A DNA stretch of 64,000 nt, from NCBI GenBank assembly GCA_030538415.1, contig JAUNTY010000006.1:1-64000 (forward strand). The letters run 5' to 3'. This document shows, piece after piece, positions 24,438 through 32,947 of the stretch (positions within the stretch are counted from its first letter, which is position 1; every line of letters begins with the position of its first letter). A program made the translations under genes and the position numbers. Source of the DNA: Neisseria sp. (GTDB lineage Bacteria > Pseudomonadota > Gammaproteobacteria > Burkholderiales > Neisseriaceae). The notes beneath the pieces are model-generated. The model worked only from the letters and a program-made list of their open reading frames with translations. It was not told the origin of the DNA and did not search any database.

Positions 24438-24596
24438 TGGCGCAAAGACGGCAGCAGCGGGCTGGTGCCGGATGCAGAGGTTTACCGGCAGCTGTCGGAC
24501 AGGCTGAAGAAAATCAGGCCAATCGATGCGGCGGCCTACCGGCAGCTGTCGGAAATGCTGCAGAAAATCAGGCAGACCGTTGCCGACAGACCTTAG
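24438..24596 (+). pseudogene. 3' fragment of an unidentified gene, cut by a Correia element
   Basis: The frame reads WRKDGSSGLVPDAEVYRQLSD..., with two copies of a (V/A)YRQLS(D/E)-LxKIR segment, and ends at TAG. Its 52 codons look like genuine charged, helical protein, but no start exists: upstream the frame enters the Correia element and stops at 24390. I read this as the C-terminal remnant of a gene whose 5' part was removed or displaced. The family is unknown. It ends 11 bp before the lipoprotein gene, so the two were probably once an operon. Confidence 0.6.
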
Positions 24597-24607
24597 GGGA
24601 AACCACC

Positions 24608-26413
24608 ATGAAAAAAAACTTGCCTGCCCTGATGCTGCCGCTGTTGCTGGCGGCTTGCGCTTCATCACCCGCACTGCCCGCGCAGGCAGACCATCCCTTG
24701 AAAAGCCTTCAGGAAAGCTGGGAGCAGATGCAGCCGCGCTACGGGGTTTTGGCGGTGCCGGCCGATCCGGCGTGCGACTACGACCCTGCCAGCCGCTTCG
24801 GCCTGCTGGACGATGACGGCAGCTGGCTGCTGCCGCCGCAATATTCGCTGCTGTATCCCTTGAGTTATGACAACACCGCTTTCCAGCCGCAAGCGCTGGC
24901 GCGCCTGCAAACGCTGTATCTGGCTGCCACAGAGCCGATACGTGTGGATAAACAGGCCTATGTCAGCGAGTATTGTGTGGATTATGCCAAAGCGCAGGGT
25001 AACACCGTGTATCCGTTGGCGGGCGTCATCAACCAGCGGGGAGAATGGCTGGTGGAGCCGTCGCTCAAGATTGAAAACATGGGACGCCAAACGGAAATAC
25101 ACCGGCTGTTGGCGCAACGGTTTCCCGACGAGCTGCAACTTGCCACCGCAACCGAAGCAGATGACTGGCGCAGGTTGAACGAAAAACTGGCGCAGCAATA
25201 TGAGGGCATGTATCTGGATATTCCCCGTACAGAAAGCGGCACGGCGGTTTTCGTGCAAGGCGGCGGCGAGCCGCAGATGCGCTACGGCCTGATTCGGCAA
25301 AACGGCAGCTGGGTTGTCAGCCCGCAGGAGGCACAGTGGCGGGGCTATACGCAGATACAGGCAGCGAATGCGCTGTCGGCCTTGAAGCAGCCGCTTTATG
25401 TGTTCGGAGTCGAAAAAAACGGCGACCGCTGTTTCGGCATGCTCAATGGGCAGGGAGAGGAAGTGCTGCCGGCCGATTTCGGGCGCTTTTATAGAGTAAG
25501 CGACCAATCAGGCGGTGTACGGGTGGCCGTATCCCTTTGCGACGGCAGCCGCAAGGGTTTTATCAGCCAACAGGCGGACGGCAGCTGGCAGTGGCTGTTT
25601 ACGCTGCCGCAGGCTTACGAACACCTGGATATTGCTTCGGACATTGCCGAAGACGGCAGCTTCAGGGTGCGGAGCGAAACCAGGCTGAACGGCCGGATGA
25701 ATCTGGCCGGAAAATTGCTGCTGCCGGTGCGCTTCCGGGATCTTGACGAATTCGATGCCGATGGCTATGCCGCCGCCACCGATGCAGACCGGCGCGGCGG
25801 CATCATCAACCGCAAAGGAAAATGGCTGGCAGGGCCGCAAGCAGGCAGAGCCGCCCGTCTGCCCAACAGCAATTGGGTGGAATATGTGCAAGAGGATGGC
25901 GGTAAACGCCGTTTTGAATACGGGCGGCTGGGCAGCGGCAAGACGGATGCACCGTTTGTCGACAAAGGCATCGAGCTGGTGTGGGGATTTGACCAGCAGG
26001 GCTACGGCCTCGCCCGCAGAATCAGCGCCGATCGCACGCAGATGCTGAGGCAGGAAGGCTTTGTCAATCAGGCAGGCGAATGGCTGATTGCCCCCGAATA
26101 CAGCATTTCCGCGATAAATCCCGACAACCCGGATAATCGCGAAACCTTGCAGCAGCTGTTGCAGATGGAAACGGCTTCCAAAATTTACGCCAACAACCTG
26201 ATTGCTTACTTCAACACTGCATTTAATCGGCATAATCGGCTGGTGGCCGAAAAAAACGGCAAAAAAGGCGTGATCGACCGCAAGGGGCGGGTGATTGTGC
26301 CGTTTGAATACGACAAAATCACCTTGACAGACATGCGCCGATACATCTTGGCCTACAAGCAAAACAGCGTGACCGTGTATGGGCTGAAAGGCGAGGTGAA
26401 GATACAGCCCTAA
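24608..26413 (+). CDS. WG-repeat lipoprotein
   Basis: 601 residues from MKKNLPALML. The signal peptide ends LLLAA-C (lipobox LAAC, Cys17). The mature protein contains at least six WG-type repeats of about 30-60 residues: NQRGEWLVEPS, RQNGSWVVSPQ, QADGSWQWLF, NRKGKWLAGPQ, NQAGEWLIAPEY and DRKGRVIVPFEYDKI. This is the beta-repeat found in many surface or periplasmic proteins of unknown function. An earlier in-frame start lies in repeat DNA and would destroy the signal peptide. AGGGGAAACCACC precedes the ATG. A truncated ORF ends 11 bp upstream. Confidence 0.85.
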   Translation: MKKNLPALMLPLLLAACASSPALPAQADHPLKSLQESWEQMQPRYGVLAVPADPACDYDPASRFGLLDDDGSWLLPPQYSLLYPLSYDNTAFQPQALARLQTLYLAATEPIRVDKQAYVSEYCVDYAKAQGNTVYPLAGVINQRGEWLVEPSLKIENMGRQTEIHRLLAQRFPDELQLATATEADDWRRLNEKLAQQYEGMYLDIPRTESGTAVFVQGGGEPQMRYGLIRQNGSWVVSPQEAQWRGYTQIQAANALSALKQPLYVFGVEKNGDRCFGMLNGQGEEVLPADFGRFYRVSDQSGGVRVAVSLCDGSRKGFISQQADGSWQWLFTLPQAYEHLDIASDIAEDGSFRVRSETRLNGRMNLAGKLLLPVRFRDLDEFDADGYAAATDADRRGGIINRKGKWLAGPQAGRAARLPNSNWVEYVQEDGGKRRFEYGRLGSGKTDAPFVDKGIELVWGFDQQGYGLARRISADRTQMLRQEGFVNQAGEWLIAPEYSISAINPDNPDNRETLQQLLQMETASKIYANNLIAYFNTAFNRHNRLVAEKNGKKGVIDRKGRVIVPFEYDKITLTDMRRYILAYKQNSVTVYGLKGEVKIQP

Positions 26414-26862
26414 GCCGCGCAGACAAAATCAAGGCCGCCTCCATATGTTTCAGACGGCCTCATTTTATTTATTAGGCATGTGTTGTCCAGCAGCTGGGCA
26501 GGGAATTTTGTAAAGGCCGCAGATGGGTAGCGTGGGCTTTGCCCACGTTTTATAGCCGGAGAAATTATAGTCGTTCCGTTAGTTTGATACAGCGTTGCTA
26601 CGCCTTGTCGTACTATCCGTACTGTCTGCGGCTCGCCGCCTTGTATCAGAATCTAATTTCTCCGACTATATTGTTCGGGACAAAACGCGGGAAAGCAGTG
26701 CAGGCTGGCATATTTCCAAGCAAATCATGGGATTGAACGGCTTTCAGACGGCCTCGAATCACCTGTTTGACGGACGCGCTTCAAGCCATCGCCATGCTTG
26801 CCCTGATACATGGTTTCTGTAAAAATATGACATTTTTGTTTAAAAAACATCAAGGATAACAC
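26414..26862. other. intergenic repeats before the symporter gene
   Basis: This stretch contains a degenerate uptake-sequence hairpin (about 26432-26460, one arm GCCGCCT), half of a GTAGCGTGGGC element (26527-26549), a mosaic Correia repeat, and about 190 bp that must hold the symporter promoter. No gene is seen. Confidence 0.55.
26551..26670. repeat. mosaic Correia-type repeat
   Basis: The outer ends TATAGCCGGAGAAAT and ATTTCTCCGACTATA match each other. A second left end, TATAGTCGTTCCGTTAG, follows the first after 15 bp. The core is normal. Confidence 0.8.
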
Positions 26863-27813
26863 ATGAAATTTCTCGCCGCCCTCAGCGCCCAACTGACCCG
26901 CTTCACCGCGCTGGTGATTATCCTCGCCGCCATCGCCGCCATGATCGAGCCCGCTACGTTTTCATGGGTGAAAGGCGACACCCAAATCGTGGTGTTGGGC
27001 ATCATCATGCTCGGCATGGGCATGACGCTGGGCAAGCAAGACTACCGTATTCTGGCGCAGCGGCCGCTGGATATTTTCATCGGCGCGGCGGCGCAATACA
27101 CCATCATGCCGTTGTTGGCACTGGCGATTGCCAAAGCCTTCAACCTCTCGCCGGGGCTGACGCTCGGTCTGGTGCTGGTCGGTACCTGCCCGGGCGGCGT
27201 GTCGTCCAACATCATGAGCTTTCTGGCCAAGGGCGACGTGGCCTATTCGGTCGGCATGACCACCGTTTCCACCCTGCTCGCGCCGGTGATGACCCCGCTG
27301 TGGCTGATGTATCTGGTTGGCGAAACAGTTGATATGGACGGCTGGGGGATGTTCAAATTCATGCTGCTGGTGACGCTCTTGCCCGTGGTCATCGGCTCGG
27401 CGGCCAATATGCTGCTGCACAAAAAACACTGGTTTGAAGACGTGCGCGCCACCATGCCCGGCGTGGCAGTGTTGGCCTTTGCCTGCATCGTCGGCGGCGT
27501 GGCGGCGGTACACGGCCACCGCTTCCTCGAATCCGCGCTGGTGATGGTGTTCGCCATCGCCGCCCACAATATTTTCGGCTACATCCTCGGCTATTATTCC
27601 GGCGCCTTGTTCGGCATGAGCGTGCCGAAAAAACGCACGCTGGCGATCGAAGTCGGCGTCCAAAACGCCGGCCTCGCCACCGGCCTCTCCGCCAAATTCT
27701 TCCCCGCCAACGCCGAATCCGCCGTCGCCACCGCCGTCGCCTGCGTGTGGCATTCGGTATCGGGCACGGTATTGGGCAACCTGTTTGCGTGGTGGGATAG
27801 GCGTAGGGGGTAG
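26863..27813 (+). CDS. bile acid:sodium symporter family transporter
   Basis: 316 residues with about ten membrane segments, of the BASS/SBF family. It is close in motif layout to the crystallised meningococcal ASBT homologue. GTCPGGVSSNIMSF at 107-120 and the second crossover segment IEVGVQNAGLA at 262-272 hold the Na+-site residues (Ser/Asn near 114-116; Glu263, Gln267). Bacterial members carry bile salts or small organic acids such as pantoate, so the substrate is open. AAGGATAACAC precedes the ATG. It is monocistronic, with a long uptake-sequence hairpin downstream. Confidence 0.9.
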   Translation: MKFLAALSAQLTRFTALVIILAAIAAMIEPATFSWVKGDTQIVVLGIIMLGMGMTLGKQDYRILAQRPLDIFIGAAAQYTIMPLLALAIAKAFNLSPGLTLGLVLVGTCPGGVSSNIMSFLAKGDVAYSVGMTTVSTLLAPVMTPLWLMYLVGETVDMDGWGMFKFMLLVTLLPVVIGSAANMLLHKKHWFEDVRATMPGVAVLAFACIVGGVAAVHGHRFLESALVMVFAIAAHNIFGYILGYYSGALFGMSVPKKRTLAIEVGVQNAGLATGLSAKFFPANAESAVATAVACVWHSVSGTVLGNLFAWWDRRRG

Positions 27814-27835
27814 GTTGGGGTTTTAGCGGCAATCG

Positions 27836-27884
27836 AGGCCGTCTGAATGGGTTGGTGAGCCTGTAGAACCATTCAGACGGCCTG
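27836..27884 (+). terminator. paired-uptake-sequence hairpin
   Basis: GAGGCCGTCTGAATGG and CCATTCAGACGGCCT are separated by about 19 bp, just after the symporter gene. Confidence 0.65.
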
Positions 27885-27897
27885 TTACTGTGAGATT

Positions 27898-28005
27898 TAT
27901 AGAGGGAAAACTTAATTTCTAATACAAGGCAGCAAGCCGCAGACAGTACAGATAGTACGGCCAGGCGCAGCAACGCCGTAGTAGGAATTAAGTTTTCCCT
28001 CTATA
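27898..28005. repeat. Correia-type repeat, short form
   Basis: TATAGAGGGAAAACTTAATT and AATTAAGTTTTCCCTCTATA are a near-perfect inverted pair with the GCCGCAGACAGTAC core. It marks the left edge of the AT-rich island. Confidence 0.88.
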
Positions 28006-28059
28006 GAAAGAATATTGTTTCGTAACAAACGTAGATATGACCTGCCCTGTGGTCGTTAG

Positions 28060-28101
28060 CTCATAAAAATAGCCGATTTAAAAATCGGCTATTTTTATGA
28101 G
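28060..28101. terminator. bidirectional intrinsic terminator
   Basis: A 20 bp arm CTCATAAAAATAGCCGATTT and its perfect inverse, with a 2-3 bp loop and A/T-runs on both sides. It ends the minus-strand AIPR unit, 8 bp past the small gene. Confidence 0.85.
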
Positions 28102-28108
28102 TCATTGT

Positions 28109-28321
28109 TTAGATATGCAACGCACAATAAACTTTTTCATCTTTATTTGGGTCATCTTTGCTCGGCACAAAACCCTTACTCACGAGTTTTACAGAATTGA
28201 ATGTTGCACCTTCGTCATTCGTTACCATAACAATTAAATCTTGGTCTTCAAAACTTTGAAGTTCCTTAATCAGTTCTTTAATTGTTTTAGTTCTATCTTC
28301 CCATTGTACTATATTGCTCAT
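28109..28321 (-). CDS. small protein of unknown function in the AIPR island
   Basis: 70 residues, acidic and soluble. The layout has an N-terminal helix (KTIKELIKELQSF), the strand segment DQDLIVMVTNDEGATFNSVKLVSKGF and a final strand KVYCALHI. It recalls small phage and mobile-element proteins of the T-hELI-L form, but this is a pattern resemblance only. It lies downstream of, and in the same direction as, the AIPR-like gene, 107 bp away, and shares its terminator. The sequence is AT-rich like the rest of the island. A role as partner or immunity factor is possible but unproven. Confidence 0.65.
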   Translation of the reverse strand: MSNIVQWEDRTKTIKELIKELQSFEDQDLIVMVTNDEGATFNSVKLVSKGFVPSKDDPNKDEKVYCALHI

Positions 28322-28428
28322 AAATTAATCCCAATTCTGTTTAAGTTTTCATCGTAAGCGAGCGCAGCTTGTATGTGGGTGCACTCGCTTTTAGTAGGTT
28401 ATATGCAATAGGTGCTGTATTGATTAAA

Positions 28429-29652
28429 TTAATTATTGGCTGCTAAAAGTTGCTCGATAAGCTTGTTTTTATATTCTAGATCTACCATATTGAATAAATC
28501 ACGCCAGTGTCCAATATCTTTTCCCAGTGCATTAACATTATTGCCTAATGACCTAGAACGCTCTTTTGTGTTTTTAATCATTTGTCCACCTAGTAGATCA
28601 AAATATTCTTTTGGATTTTCTTTCCATTCGTAAAAACCATCTTCGTTCTCTTTAATAAGAGCTCTGAAAGCAGCTAAGATTGGAAGAATAAAGGATCTTG
28701 GACTTTTATATTTAATTTCATTGGCGTAAATTTCAGTCAGGAACGTAGCATTACTTCCTTCTTTTTTAGACTGTACTCCTTTCAGTGCGCCATATTTCCC
28801 AGAAGGTTCGGCTTCTTTATATTTATCTTGTAATGTTGATTCGATATAGTCATATAAAGATAAAATTTCGGGAATTATTTTGGTCATTTTATAGAAGGGG
28901 TTATCTATCTGTTTTGCTCCTTCTTCGAGGGTGTTATCATATAGCTTGATGTATTGGTTCACGCAATAACTTTTTTGGCTATATGTACAAGTAGGTTGCT
29001 TTTCAGTATCCGAAAACTCTTGTAAGTTAAAAGTGTATAAAATCGAAATTAAGTTTTCAACAGTAATCCTTTTGTCAGAATCATTTTCTTTAAATGCAAC
29101 ATCATTAGATAAGTCTCCAAGGGAATCTTTGATAAAGTCAAATTTATTTTCCAATTCGGCTATTGAGGTATCTTTTACTTGTACTGATGTGTTGCGGGCT
29201 TTTGCTAGATCTTGGAAAAAATCTTCTGCACCAACAATAATCTCTAAGCGGACATATTGTTTCTCAGATATGGAATCTCTATTTTTCAAGATAATTTGAT
29301 AGGTGTGTCCACCATCAATGTTGCCGTGTACCTCTGGATCATCCATTGTAATGGTTATCTCGGAATGTTTTGAAGCGTGGGAAACCTCTTTTGCAGAAAC
29401 TACAATACCTCTATTTTTAATATGGAAATTTTCTTCTCCCGATTTTAAACTTTCCACAATGCTGCGAGCTACTCGTGTTTTTAAATTTTGCTCTCGGGGA
29501 TTTGTTTCCATGGGAAAATTATCAGGCAAGTTTTGAATGTCAACATAGCATTCGAACACGATTGGGTTTTTAAGGTTATTCGTAAACTCTCCGTAAGGAT
29601 TTGGCATCATGCGATATGCAGTTACAGGAAATTTAAATGTCTTGGATTTCAT
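28429..29652 (-). CDS. AIPR-like protein (candidate abortive-infection / phage defence)
   Basis: 407 residues, soluble, AT-rich codons. FHIKNRGIVVSA at 76-87 and NIDGGHTYQIIL at 111-122 match in order and spacing the N-N-G-I and N-G-x-Q-T-like motifs of the AIPR domain (PF10592), named from an abortive-infection phage-resistance protein. KARNTSVQVKDTSIAELENKFDF at about 155-177 resembles the N-x-Q-x-x-V region that follows in that family. The C-terminal half is helical with no motif I recognise. AAGGAAAAATC precedes the start. It is divergent from an XRE regulator, 63 bp away. Defence function is inferred from family and context, not shown. Confidence 0.7.
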   Translation of the reverse strand: MKSKTFKFPVTAYRMMPNPYGEFTNNLKNPIVFECYVDIQNLPDNFPMETNPREQNLKTRVARSIVESLKSGEENFHIKNRGIVVSAKEVSHASKHSEITITMDDPEVHGNIDGGHTYQIILKNRDSISEKQYVRLEIIVGAEDFFQDLAKARNTSVQVKDTSIAELENKFDFIKDSLGDLSNDVAFKENDSDKRITVENLISILYTFNLQEFSDTEKQPTCTYSQKSYCVNQYIKLYDNTLEEGAKQIDNPFYKMTKIIPEILSLYDYIESTLQDKYKEAEPSGKYGALKGVQSKKEGSNATFLTEIYANEIKYKSPRSFILPILAAFRALIKENEDGFYEWKENPKEYFDLLGGQMIKNTKERSRSLGNNVNALGKDIGHWRDLFNMVDLEYKNKLIEQLLAANN

Positions 29653-29715
29653 GATTTTTCCTTGAGTAATTAATATAGCTCTTGTAAAGGAGTTGTTTTT
29701 AGTGTAGAGAAAAGA

Positions 29716-29961
29716 ATGTTCAAAAGAAACCGCATATATACGGTAATTATGAAAATTGGAAAAATTATTAAAAAATATCGTGTAGATAACAACTTTACTC
29801 AGTCTCAGTTGGCTGAATATTCAGGTATTAATGAGAAATATTATGGAAGAATTGAAAGAGACGAAAGCACACCTACGGTTTCCATGCTTCACCAAATATG
29901 TAATGCACTAGGCATTCGCATGTCAGACTTTTTTATTACTTATGAACAATTGGAGAAGTAG
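29716..29961 (+). CDS. XRE-family helix-turn-helix regulator
   Basis: 81 residues from 29716, or 70 from an internal ATG at 29749. The upstream ATG has a GAG at 6 bp, while the conserved domain begins at the second Met (MKIGKIIKKYR). The Cro/CI-type HTH is clear: FTQSQLAEYSGINEKYYGRIERDESTPTVSMLHQICNALGI. Single-domain XRE proteins of this size commonly repress themselves and divergent restriction, toxin or defence genes. The 63 bp region shared with the AIPR-like gene is the obvious operator site. AT-rich, like the rest of the island. Confidence 0.85.
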   Translation: MFKRNRIYTVIMKIGKIIKKYRVDNNFTQSQLAEYSGINEKYYGRIERDESTPTVSMLHQICNALGIRMSDFFITYEQLEK

Positions 29962-30101
29962 AGCTGGTAGCAGGTAAGCAAGCGTAGCGTAGCCTGTTTG
30001 TAGCATGTGTGACTCTGTCTGGAACGCACGCGTTTTCCAATGACAGGCCGTCTGAAACGTATTTATCGTTCAGACGGCCTTGTTTTTATCTCTACTTCAA
30101 A
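29962..30101. other. right junction of the AT-rich island
   Basis: Base composition shifts back to GC-rich by about 30000. No direct repeat matching the left side, tRNA or integrase is visible, so the mode of insertion is unclear. Confidence 0.4.
30042..30081 (-). terminator. paired-uptake-sequence terminator of glnE
   Basis: CAGGCCGTCTGAAACG and its inverse with a 9 bp loop, 21 bp beyond the glnE stop. Confidence 0.7.
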
Positions 30102-32795
30102 TCACCGTGCTTCAAACCTGACTTCTTCCCCAAATACCTGCGCCCACAATTCTCTTACGCTTCGGTAATACGCCGTCACTTCTTCGTTGACCTCCACTTT
30201 TTCGGCATCGCGCAATTTGGTGTTGTGCTGTTGCTGGCGGTAGTAGCGGTAGGCGATGCGGGCGGTTTCGGCGTGTTGGTGGTCGATGAGGCCGGCGTCG
30301 GCGGCGATATTCAGGAGGGCGATGTTGCCGTAGTTGTCGAGCAGTTGCGGGTGTTCGCAGGCGTAGGCGAGGATGAGGTATTGGACGATGAATTCGACAT
30401 CGACCACGCCGCCGCGGGCGTATTTGACGTTGCCGTCGTCGGCGGGGTGGGTGGGGAACATTTTTTCGCGCATGGCGATGATTTCGGCAGCGAGTTCGGC
30501 GCGGTTGCGGGGGCGGGTGAGGATTTCTTGGCGCAGGGCGTCGAAGGCGGTGCCGACGGGGGCGTGGCCTGCGATAAAGCGGGCGCGGGTGAGGGATTGG
30601 TGTTCCCACGTCCAGGCGCTTTCGCGTTGGTATTTTTCAAAGGTGGCGACGGAGCAGGCGAGGAAGCCGGAATCGCCGTTGGGGCGCAGGCGCAAATCGA
30701 CGTCGTAGAGCGAACCTGCGCCGGTGGCAGCGGAGAGCCAGTTGGTGAGGCGGCGGGCAAAGCGGCCGTAGAGGTCGGGCGCGTCGGGATGCGGGTCGTC
30801 GTAAACGTAAACGAGGTCGAGGTCGGAGGTATAGCCGAGCTCTTTGCCGCCAAGCTTGCCGTAGCCGATGATGCCGATATGGGGGGTGTCGCTGTGGGTT
30901 TTGGGGGTGTCGGCCCACACGCAGGGGATGGCGGCGGCGAGGATGGTGTCGGCCAGCGCGGAGAGTTGGTCGGAGAGGGCTTCGACTGTCCACAAGCCCG
31001 CCAAATCCTGCACGGCGAGGCGGAACACTTGGCTGTGTTGGAAATGGCGTAATACGTCCATTTGCGCTTCGGTGTCGCCTGCTGCGTTGTTGAGGCCGTC
31101 TGAAAGTTCGGCGGCGAGTTTCGCCCAATCGTGGTCGGTTTCCATCAATTGGGCGCTGAGCAAATCGTCGAGCAGAATCGGGTGTTGCATCAGATAAGAG
31201 GCCACCCACGCGCTTTGGCTCATCAGTGCGGCCAGTTGCGCGAGGGCTTGCGGGCGTTCGTGCAACAGGGCGAGGTAGGAGGAGCGGCGGCTGATGTTTT
31301 CGAGAAAATCGAGCAGGCGCAACAGGGTGGCGGTGGGCTTGGCTTGCGCGGCGGCGGCCTGCACCAGCAGCGGCACGATGGCGTCGAAGCGCGGCTGGGC
31401 GGTGCGCGAGAGTTGGCGGTATTTTTGGCTGGCGCGCATTTGGTCGAGGCGTTTGGCGATGATGCCGGCTTCAAAACCGCGGGCGGCAAGCTGGTTGTAG
31501 CGTTCTTCTTCGTCGGGGTTTTCCTGCCAAACGCAATGCCAGCAGGCTTCGAGGCTGTGGGCTTGCTCTTCGGGCTCGCTGAGGATTTCGTTGAAGATGG
31601 CGTTTACTTTTCGGCGGTGGGCGTTGAGGCCGTCTGAAAAGGCGGCGTAGTCGGCAAAGCCCATGCTTTCGGCCAAGAGTTGCTGCTGCTCGGGATTGTC
31701 GGGCAGCATTTGGGTTTGCTGGTCGTCCCAATATTGCAGGCGGTGTTCGACGTCGCGCAAAAAGCGGTAGGCGGCCAAGAGGGTGGCGACGGTGTCGGCG
31801 TCGAGCATCTCCAGCTCTTGCAGTTTGAGCAGCGTTTCCTGCGTGCCTTTCAGTTGCAGCGCGCGCACTTGGCCGCCGCGTATCAATTGGAAAATCTGCG
31901 CGATAAATTCGACTTCGCGGATGCCGCCCGCGCCGAGCTTCACATTATCCGCCATGCCTTTGCGGGTGACTTCCTGGCGGATTTGGCGGTGCAGGCCGCG
32001 CATGGCTTCGTAGGCGTTGAAATCGAGGTATTTGCGGAACACAAACGGGCGTACCAAGGCGTTGATGTCGTTGAGGTAGGGCGTGACCACGCGGCCTTTG
32101 CACCAGGCATAGCGTTCCCACTCGCGCCCTTGGGTAATCAGGTATTGCTCCAGCGCGGTTTCGTTCAGCACTAGGGGGCCGGAATCGCCGTCGGGACGCA
32201 GCCGCATATCGACGCGGAACACCTGGCCGTCGCCGGTGATGTCGTTCAACAAGCTAATCAGCTTCTGGCCGACTTTGGTGAAAAATTCCTGATTGGTGCG
32301 CTCGCGTTTGCCGTCGGTGTCGCCCGCTTCCTGATAAACGAAAATCAAATCAATGTCGGACGACACATTCAATTCATAACCGCCCGCCTTGCCCATCGCC
32401 ACCACGCTCAAATGCTGCGGCGTTTGCGTGTGCCGGCCGATGGGCGTGCCGTACATATCCTGATAATAGGCATAGGCGTAATCGAGCGCGGTATTGACAG
32501 CGAAATCGGCGAAGAGGGTGATGGTGCGGGTGACTTCGGCCAAATCGCTAACGCGGGCGAGGTCGCGGCTGATGATCTGCGCCATCACATAGCGGCGCAA
32601 CAGCCTCAACTGGCGGGCGATTTCGGCTTCGTTTTCCTCGGCTTGAAGCTGCGTCCAATCGGCGAAGCGTTGGAAATCTTCGCGGGTGAGCGCTTTATCC
32701 AGCATAGGCGCGAGGATTTCGGGCTTGAGGTTGCCGTTGTCGAGGTGGCGGGCGAGGTATTGCGAATAGCGGCGGGCGGTGGCGAGGATGGTCAT
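30102..32795 (-). CDS. glnE: bifunctional glutamine synthetase adenylyltransferase/deadenylase
   Basis: 897 residues, the usual GlnE length. It adenylylates and deadenylylates glutamine synthetase in response to PII. Both nucleotidyltransferase domains are complete: GKAGGYELNVSSDIDLIF at 135-152 (deadenylase half) and GKLGGKELGYTSDLDLVY near 645-662 (adenylylase half). Each carries the G-G-x-E-L...S-D-x-D-L metal motif, and RLRPDGDSGPL / RLRPNGDSGFL repeats follow. It is monocistronic and divergent from the heptosyltransferase gene. Confidence 0.97.
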   Translation of the reverse strand: MTILATARRYSQYLARHLDNGNLKPEILAPMLDKALTREDFQRFADWTQLQAEENEAEIARQLRLLRRYVMAQIISRDLARVSDLAEVTRTITLFADFAVNTALDYAYAYYQDMYGTPIGRHTQTPQHLSVVAMGKAGGYELNVSSDIDLIFVYQEAGDTDGKRERTNQEFFTKVGQKLISLLNDITGDGQVFRVDMRLRPDGDSGPLVLNETALEQYLITQGREWERYAWCKGRVVTPYLNDINALVRPFVFRKYLDFNAYEAMRGLHRQIRQEVTRKGMADNVKLGAGGIREVEFIAQIFQLIRGGQVRALQLKGTQETLLKLQELEMLDADTVATLLAAYRFLRDVEHRLQYWDDQQTQMLPDNPEQQQLLAESMGFADYAAFSDGLNAHRRKVNAIFNEILSEPEEQAHSLEACWHCVWQENPDEEERYNQLAARGFEAGIIAKRLDQMRASQKYRQLSRTAQPRFDAIVPLLVQAAAAQAKPTATLLRLLDFLENISRRSSYLALLHERPQALAQLAALMSQSAWVASYLMQHPILLDDLLSAQLMETDHDWAKLAAELSDGLNNAAGDTEAQMDVLRHFQHSQVFRLAVQDLAGLWTVEALSDQLSALADTILAAAIPCVWADTPKTHSDTPHIGIIGYGKLGGKELGYTSDLDLVYVYDDPHPDAPDLYGRFARRLTNWLSAATGAGSLYDVDLRLRPNGDSGFLACSVATFEKYQRESAWTWEHQSLTRARFIAGHAPVGTAFDALRQEILTRPRNRAELAAEIIAMREKMFPTHPADDGNVKYARGGVVDVEFIVQYLILAYACEHPQLLDNYGNIALLNIAADAGLIDHQHAETARIAYRYYRQQQHNTKLRDAEKVEVNEEVTAYYRSVRELWAQVFGEEVRFEAR

Positions 32796-32845
32796 GATGG
32801 CGGCTGAAAGGGAACAATATCAAACAATCATCATAACAATGTTTG

Positions 32846-32875
32846 AGGCCGTCTGAAAGGTTTCAGACGGCCTCA
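32846..32875. terminator. uptake-sequence hairpin between divergent genes
   Basis: GAGGCCGTCTGAAA and its inverse with almost no loop lie in the glnE/heptosyltransferase divergent region. A terminator is not needed there, so it may be only a DUS pair. Confidence 0.45.
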
Positions 32876-32947
32876 AGCCATATTGACCGCGGCAACGGCG
32901 CTGTTTACACTTCTGCTGATATTGCAGACTGATTTTAAGGAAACATC

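Noticed and set aside
24356..24607. N-terminal extension of the WG-repeat lipoprotein
   Set aside because: The in-frame upstream ATG lies inside a Correia element, and using it would bury the lipoprotein signal peptide.
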